Assembly: GCA_937942935.1 (NCBI GenBank)
Contig: CALDGT010001273.1
Coordinates: forward strand, 1-9,054
DNA length: 9,054 bases
From: an uncultured Chloroflexota bacterium
Lineage (GTDB): Bacteria > Chloroflexota > Anaerolineae > Aggregatilineales > Phototrophicaceae
Direction of reading: 5' to 3'
Below, piece by piece: positions 5,369-9,054 of this stretch. A model generated the notes under the pieces. That model saw only the letters and a list, made by a program, of their open reading frames with translations, made no database searches and had not been told where the DNA came from. The position numbers and the translations under genes are program-made. The first letter of the stretch is position 1; every line of letters starts with the position of its first letter.

Positions 5369-6913
5369 TTAATGACCAGACCCTTCTGGCAGGGTTTCGC
5401 TATGATAAATATCAGGATTTTCTTCGCCTTCTACGATGAGAAAGCCCGCCAAACCACGCTCCAAACGACTCAGTGAATGGTCTACCAAAATATATCGTCC
5501 GGGGACTTCGACTTTGAATTCGACAATGGTCGCACCACCGGTTGGGACAAGTGTGGTTTGAACATTGGTCAATGGTTCACTGGTGATAGACGCATCTGAA
5601 TATACACGGTCAAAAATTTCACCAATCACATGGAAAGAAGAGGTATAATTGGGTCCGCCAACACCAAAATAAATCCGCACTGTTTCGCCAACATTGGCAC
5701 GCAATACATTTTCGTCACTGGTCAAACCGCCCACCGCGCCGTTAAAAACCAAATAATCAGCATCTTCATCGCGCATGTGTGCCATATTAAATTCCTGATG
5801 CCCCTGTGTCCCAAATTCATGCGAGGTATAAATATCGCCTTGCATCACATAAAACTCGCGGTCAACAGGAGGCAATCCACCAACTGGCTCAACTAAAATG
5901 AGTCCGTACATCCCAGAACTAATATGATGTGGAATACTGGCTGTGGCACAGTGGTACACATATAATCCCGGATTTAAGGCTTGGAAAGTAAAACTGGTTT
6001 CACCACCGGGTAGGGTTTGGGTATAAACTGCCCCGCCACCCGGTCCCGTCACACTATGCAAGTCTATTGAATGTGGAAACAAGCTAGTGGGGTCATTATG
6101 CAAATGAAAATCTACAGTATCGCCAACACGCACACGCAACATTGGACCGGGTACTTTGCCATCAAATGTAAAATAATTAAATGTCGTTCCATCCGATAAA
6201 ATACCAGTCACTTCAACGGTTTCCATATCCACTCGCAAAGTCATTGGGGCGCGGTCTCCAACAGGAGCTGGCACATCGGCAGGATTACGGACAATCGAAA
6301 CCGCATCTTCGGCGGCGGGGGCAATTGGGGCGGGCATATTCATATTATGGTCGGCTTGTGATGATGCGGTATATAAGGCTTCTTCTTCGCCAACGGTTAC
6401 AGAACCAGCCACGCGCAGAGTGCCAAACATGCCAATATCCCGATGCCCAACCACAGTACAGTAATAAATAAAATCACCCGGTTTATCCACAACAAATTCG
6501 AGTGTAATGGTTTGTTCATCTTCAAGCAGTGCGCCTGTATACACATTATATTCATCTATTTTAAGGTCATGTTGAACAGGGTCGCCATTAATCACAGTCA
6601 GGCGCACTGTATCACCAACATTTGCAGTCAATAAGGGATTAATCATCCCATCAATTTCTCCACCTACCCCAATAAATGCCATCGCTGGGGTTTGACCAAT
6701 GATTGTGCGAAGGGTATAGTCAACCACTTTCGCCTCTTGATGAACATCACTTACCTGTTGAAATTCATCTCGTGATGCTTGTTCAGTAGCATTAGTCGCC
6801 AAAACTTCTGGTGCGCCAATTTCAATGTTAATCGGCACAACCGCAAAAAATAACACCATTAAACCAATCAATACAAAGCCAACAATGTTTGGACTCACGC
6901 CTCTATCATTCAT
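5369..6913 (-). CDS. nirK: Copper nitrite reductase NirK with N-terminal cupredoxin domain
   Basis: NirK reduces nitrite to nitric oxide outside the cytoplasmic membrane. The 514-residue protein starts at ATG 6913, with AGGGAG 7 nt upstream. Residues 9-30 form a membrane anchor. An extra cupredoxin domain at about 62-170 has a full type 1 copper set: His115, Cys152, His157, Met162. An Ala/Pro linker with DHNMNM follows at about 184-220. The two-domain nitrite reductase core then has type 1 ligands His281, Cys322, His330 and Met335, type 2 ligands His286, His321 and His479, and catalytic Asp284 and His428 (SFHVIGEIFDRVY). The latter motifs resemble AniA-type enzymes. An N-terminal cupredoxin fusion is known in Hyphomicrobium denitrificans NirK, where it may serve electron entry. 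All copper residues are present, so an active enzyme is expected. Confidence 0.96.
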   Translation of the reverse strand: MNDRGVSPNIVGFVLIGLMVLFFAVVPINIEIGAPEVLATNATEQASRDEFQQVSDVHQEAKVVDYTLRTIIGQTPAMAFIGVGGEIDGMINPLLTANVGDTVRLTVINGDPVQHDLKIDEYNVYTGALLEDEQTITLEFVVDKPGDFIYYCTVVGHRDIGMFGTLRVAGSVTVGEEEALYTASSQADHNMNMPAPIAPAAEDAVSIVRNPADVPAPVGDRAPMTLRVDMETVEVTGILSDGTTFNYFTFDGKVPGPMLRVRVGDTVDFHLHNDPTSLFPHSIDLHSVTGPGGGAVYTQTLPGGETSFTFQALNPGLYVYHCATASIPHHISSGMYGLILVEPVGGLPPVDREFYVMQGDIYTSHEFGTQGHQEFNMAHMRDEDADYLVFNGAVGGLTSDENVLRANVGETVRIYFGVGGPNYTSSFHVIGEIFDRVYSDASITSEPLTNVQTTLVPTGGATIVEFKVEVPGRYILVDHSLSRLERGLAGFLIVEGEENPDIYHSETLPEGSGH

Positions 6914-6915
6914 TG

Positions 6916-7134
6916 CTAATCTCCCTCATGACGCACGATAAGATATGGAAGTTCAATCGCAAATCGAGGGCAAATCGTCTCACATGTGGCACAGTATATG
7001 CACTCGTTTGGATTAATGAGGACGGCTCTATCATTTTTCCAGCCTAATGCACCTGTTGGACATTCAGCAATACATGCGCCACATCCATCACAACGATTCT
7101 CTGTTATTATGGGCAACCATTTTGGGTCTAACAT
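6916..7134 (-). CDS. Two-cluster 4Fe-4S ferredoxin-type protein
   Basis: The start is ATG 7134, with GGTGA 8 nt upstream; a GTG at 7146 lies within the SD region and is less likely. The 72-residue protein has two classic cluster motifs: Cys15, 18, 21 and 25 (CDGCGACIAECP) and Cys45, 48, 51 and 55 (CIYCATCETICP). There is no signal or membrane segment, so it should act in the cytoplasm. It is the first gene of the operon and ends 2 nt before the nirK start, a tight link that is unusual because NirK works on the other side of the membrane. It may feed electrons to a membrane partner or support maturation or sensing; nothing in the sequence decides this. Confidence 0.92.
   Translation of the reverse strand: MLDPKWLPIITENRCDGCGACIAECPTGALGWKNDRAVLINPNECIYCATCETICPRFAIELPYLIVRHEGD
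6921..6926 (-). promoter_or_regulatory. nirK: nirK ribosome binding site
   Basis: AGGGAG on the minus strand lies 7 nt before ATG 6913 and inside the 3' end of the ferredoxin gene. This fixes the nirK start and indicates co-translation with the ferredoxin. Confidence 0.75.
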
Positions 7135-7141
7135 GAGATAA

Positions 7142-7187
7142 TTCACCCTTCTGCGACTGAACTGTAATCACAGTGTAGAAGGGTGAA
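7142..7187 (-). promoter_or_regulatory. Leader stem-loop that sequesters the ferredoxin ribosome binding site
   Basis: TTCACCCTTCT at 7142-7152 is the exact complement of AGAAGGGTGAA at 7177-7187, an 11-bp stem with a 24-nt loop. In the mRNA, read on the minus strand, the 3' arm contains AGAAGGGTGA, the only SD for ATG 7134, so the fold would block translation of the first operon gene. The loop contains a second inverted repeat, ACTGT-AATC-ACAGT at 7161-7174, which could form an inner hairpin or a protein site. It may be a translational switch, a riboswitch-like element or an mRNA stabiliser. No known riboswitch class is recognised. Confidence 0.65.
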
Positions 7188-7197
7188 CTTATTTTGA

Positions 7198-7215
7198 ACT
7201 TCATCTATCTGAAGT
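7198..7215. promoter_or_regulatory. Inverted repeat ACTTCA-N6-TGAAGT in the operon leader
   Basis: Perfect 6-bp arms (7198-7203 and 7210-7215) flank TCTATC. It lies between the candidate promoter and the SD-blocking hairpin. It could be a dimeric repressor site near or just downstream of the transcription start, or an RNA stem. It does not match the FNR consensus. Confidence 0.4.
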
Positions 7216-7225
7216 CGGGGATAAA

Positions 7226-7240
7226 AATATAGGGATTAAT
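7226..7240 (-). promoter_or_regulatory. Candidate -10 region of the ferredoxin-nirK operon promoter
   Basis: On the minus strand TATATT (7231-7226) matches 5 of 6 bases of a sigma-70 -10 box, and ATTAAT (7240-7235) is a weaker match. No good -35 hexamer precedes either, as expected for an activator-dependent promoter. ATTAAT sits about 31 bp from the centre of the FNR-like box, as in promoters with the activator at -41.5. TATATT is about 8 bp too far. Confidence 0.3.
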
Positions 7241-7261
7241 GACAAATGTAATGGGGATAAT

Positions 7262-7275
7262 GTGATAATTATCAT
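7262..7275. promoter_or_regulatory. FNR/DNR-like operator
   Basis: GTGAT-AATT-ATCAT contains a perfect 12-bp palindrome, TGATAATTATCA at 7263-7274. It matches 8 of the 10 fixed bases of the FNR/DNR consensus TTGAT-N4-ATCAA. It lies at the stop codon of the Crp/Fnr-type gene and upstream of the nitrite operon, the expected place for that regulator to act. A wider TGTGAT/ATCACA symmetry (7261-7266, 7274-7279) has spacing wrong for a CRP site. Confidence 0.5.
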
Positions 7276-7949
7276 CACAACATGGCAATAGAACGCAAAA
7301 TATCTTCGCGCACAATCACTATTTTATGACGGTCAAAGACTATTGCCCCTGCAATCTCCAATTCACGCAAGGCGGTGCTGATGGTCTGCGGGGTTGTCGC
7401 AAGATGAGAGGCAATGGTAGCGCGGGTCACACCTTGCCCACTTAATGCAGGGTCATCTACCTGATTAATAACCAATCGCGCCACACGTACAATCACCGAA
7501 TATAAGGCAAGTTCTTCTATCTGGCGAATAAGCCCACGCACTCGTCTGGATAAAATCTGAATCACCCGCAAGGCAAAACGCCCATCGCGCAAAATGAGTT
7601 CTTGAATCATTTCACAAGGCAAAACCCATAGGATACAATCGCTCAATGCCATTGCATTAGCAGGATTTGTGCCATTATCGAAGGCAGGAATATCATTAAA
7701 GGTATCTTTATCACCAAAAATGCGTAAGACATGCTCTCTCCCATCGGGGTTCAGCTTATAAATCTTGACCCGCCCTTCTTCGACTAACCATAAACCCTTG
7801 GATGGTTCATTTTCTAAAAAAATAATTTCGTTAGGCGTGAATGACTGACGTTGAGCATAACTCACTAATCGCCCCAACACATCTGGAGCAAGGTCTTCAA
7901 AATAAACCAAACTCTTAAAATAGGCGATTAGCTTCTCGTCATCTCTCAT
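7275..7949 (-). CDS. Crp/Fnr-family transcriptional regulator
   Basis: The 224-residue protein has an N-terminal cyclic-nucleotide-binding-like beta-roll at about 14-115, a dimer helix at about 119-147 and a C-terminal winged helix-turn-helix at about 170-215. It lacks the N-terminal cysteine cluster of FNR, having only Cys105 and Cys112, so it does not sense oxygen through a 4Fe-4S cluster. An NO/haem-type DNR-like sensor is plausible from context. The recognition helix reads TTPQTISTALREL: where FNR/CRP relatives usually have E-x-x-S-R, this has Gln188...Ser191-Thr192. Its ATG overlaps the end of ribF by 11 nt without a clear SD, implying translational coupling. It lies directly upstream of the ferredoxin-nirK operon, which it probably controls. 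Confidence 0.92.
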   Translation of the reverse strand: MRDDEKLIAYFKSLVYFEDLAPDVLGRLVSYAQRQSFTPNEIIFLENEPSKGLWLVEEGRVKIYKLNPDGREHVLRIFGDKDTFNDIPAFDNGTNPANAMALSDCILWVLPCEMIQELILRDGRFALRVIQILSRRVRGLIRQIEELALYSVIVRVARLVINQVDDPALSGQGVTRATIASHLATTPQTISTALRELEIAGAIVFDRHKIVIVREDILRSIAML

Positions 7950-8880
7950 GTAGATTTTGGGTTAAATATGCCCGTCCTTCATCACAATCGCGGTGCATTT
8001 GGTCAATTAGGGCTTGTAAGCTATCGAACTTTGCCTCTGGTCGCATATATTTTTCAAAAGTGACATATAATGTCTCGCCATAAATATCACGGTCAAAATC
8101 GAGCAAATATGATTCTACCGTCACACCACGATACCCAAATGTGGGGCTAATGCCGACATTTGTCATCGCCATAAAACGTTCTCCATTGATAGTCGCCCAG
8201 CCCGCATAAATACCATTCGCGGGGATGATATGACCTTCCCAAACTGCCATGTTCGCCGTTGGAAAGCCCAATTCGCGCCCACGTTTCATCCCATGAATCA
8301 CTTCACCAGATAGGGTATAACTCCAACCAAGCCATTCGCGTACACGCCCAACATCGCCTCTCTGTAATGCATCTCGGATGAGGGTACTACTAATGACACC
8401 ACCTGCGATTTCGCTTTGCACCATATCTACAACTTCGACCGCAAATCCCTTTTCCGCACCCATCTTTTGCAAAAATGCCACATTACCTTCACGTTTATAC
8501 CCAAGGGCAAAATCTTCCCCAACCCATAATTTTTCTGGGTGTAAATGGTTCATGAGCAAATTCACAAAATCTATCGCCTGCATATACCGAGTCGCATTAT
8601 CAAATGTATGTGTAACCACATAATCCACACCCAAATTAAGTAATTGTTCTGCACGTTGTTCGGGATGAGTGAGATAATAACGTCCTTTTAAGCCTCGTAA
8701 CACAATATCGGGATGAGGAAAAAATGTTAAAACGACTGCCAAACGCCCAGTTGAATGAGCATGTTCGACTAATTGCTTAATCAGATGTTGATGTCCTTTA
8801 TGCACACCATCAAATACACCAATTGTCACGACAGACGGTTGAAGCAGGTGAACATTAGAAATATCGTAAATATGGCTCAT
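7939..8880 (-). CDS. ribF: Bifunctional riboflavin kinase / FAD synthetase
   Basis: RibF phosphorylates riboflavin to FMN and adenylylates FMN to FAD in the cytoplasm. The 313-residue length is normal. The N-terminal nucleotidyltransferase domain shows GVFDGVHKGH at 21-30, TFFPHP at 52-57, VGEDFALGYKREGN at 120-133 and ISSTLIRDAL at 163-172. The C-terminal kinase domain shows GRELGFPTANM at 201-211, PANGIYAG at 220-227 and NVGISPTF at 241-248. ATG 8880 has AAGGA 6 nt upstream, overlapping the truB stop. The truB-ribF order is common in bacteria, so this is a housekeeping operon. Both active-site regions are intact. Confidence 0.97.
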   Translation of the reverse strand: MSHIYDISNVHLLQPSVVTIGVFDGVHKGHQHLIKQLVEHAHSTGRLAVVLTFFPHPDIVLRGLKGRYYLTHPEQRAEQLLNLGVDYVVTHTFDNATRYMQAIDFVNLLMNHLHPEKLWVGEDFALGYKREGNVAFLQKMGAEKGFAVEVVDMVQSEIAGGVISSTLIRDALQRGDVGRVREWLGWSYTLSGEVIHGMKRGRELGFPTANMAVWEGHIIPANGIYAGWATINGERFMAMTNVGISPTFGYRGVTVESYLLDFDRDIYGETLYVTFEKYMRPEAKFDSLQALIDQMHRDCDEGRAYLTQNLHER

Positions 8881-8889
8881 AAAAATTCC

Positions 8890-9054
8890 TTATTCAGAAG
8901 CCGATGAAAATACTTTATAGGGTCGCCATTGACCATTTTCTGCGCGTAATAATGCCATAAACTGCCCATTTGCATCATAAGCACGGACTAGTTCATGGGT
9001 TGCATCCGATACATGAACTGGATTTCTGCCATGTCGAATATGTTGCGTATCTAT
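8890..9054 (-). CDS. truB: C-terminal end of tRNA pseudouridine-55 synthase (partial)
   Basis: Only the last 54 codons are in the window; the gene continues beyond position 9054. The translation contains ELVRAYDANGQFMALLRAE and WRPYKVF before the stop, the typical end of bacterial TruB (the PUA-like C-terminal region). TruB makes pseudouridine at position 55 in the tRNA T-loop. Its stop is 9 nt before ribF, which shares its SD with the stop codon (TAAGGA), so the two are co-transcribed. The catalytic domain lies outside the window and cannot be judged. Confidence 0.88.
   Translation of the reverse strand: MDTQHIRHGRNPVHVSDATHELVRAYDANGQFMALLRAENGQWRPYKVFSSASE

Noticed and set aside
7261..7279. 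TGTGAT...ATCACA as a CRP site or as the terminator of the regulator gene.
   Set aside because: The half-site spacing is 3 bp too long for CRP, and on the minus strand no T-run follows the weak AT-rich hairpin.

Overview
The window is a compact, gene-dense bacterial chromosome segment, AT-leaning by eye, with almost no intergenic space. It shows a diderm-neutral denitrifier: a membrane-anchored copper nitrite reductase, an SCO-type lipoprotein and several haem-copper-oxidase-like membrane proteins. The set resembles what is found in Chloroflexota-like denitrifiers, but that placement is an inference from gene content only and is weak.

Region 1 (1-2384, plus strand). A structured leader, read as the omega RNA (HEARO-type RNA), runs directly into iscB. 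IscB is the RNA-guided HNH/RuvC nuclease ancestral to Cas9, and all of its catalytic residues are present here. No transposase and no transposon right end are visible. The 3' end of iscB overlaps, in another frame, the start of a DUF692/MNIO-like TIM-barrel metalloenzyme candidate, which has no recognisable peptide substrate or partner gene nearby.

Region 2 (2371-7146, minus strand, read right to left). A tightly packed apparent operon carries, in order: a two-cluster 4Fe-4S ferredoxin, nirK with an extra N-terminal cupredoxin domain, two tandem small haem-copper-oxidase-like membrane proteins, an SCO/SenC copper-thioredoxin lipoprotein, a small cupin, and a 12-helix NnrS-like membrane protein. 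Gene junctions are 1-10 nt or overlapping (one ATGA overlap), except for a strong 44-nt stem-loop between nirK and the next gene. NirK makes NO from nitrite. SCO plausibly helps load copper. The NnrS-like and small membrane proteins plausibly handle electrons or NO. No NO reductase is in the window. The last gene meets the DUF692 gene tail to tail with a 14-bp overlap.

Region 3 (7135-7290). The leader of the nitrite operon holds a perfect 11-bp stem that buries the ferredoxin ribosome binding site. It also holds three other inverted repeats, including an FNR/DNR-like TGAT-N4-ATCA palindrome just after the regulator gene.

Region 4 (7275-9054, minus strand). The 3' end of truB, complete ribF, and a Crp/Fnr-family regulator whose start overlaps ribF form a housekeeping operon into which the presumed nitrite/NO-responsive regulator has been placed. 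It lies immediately upstream of the operon it probably controls.
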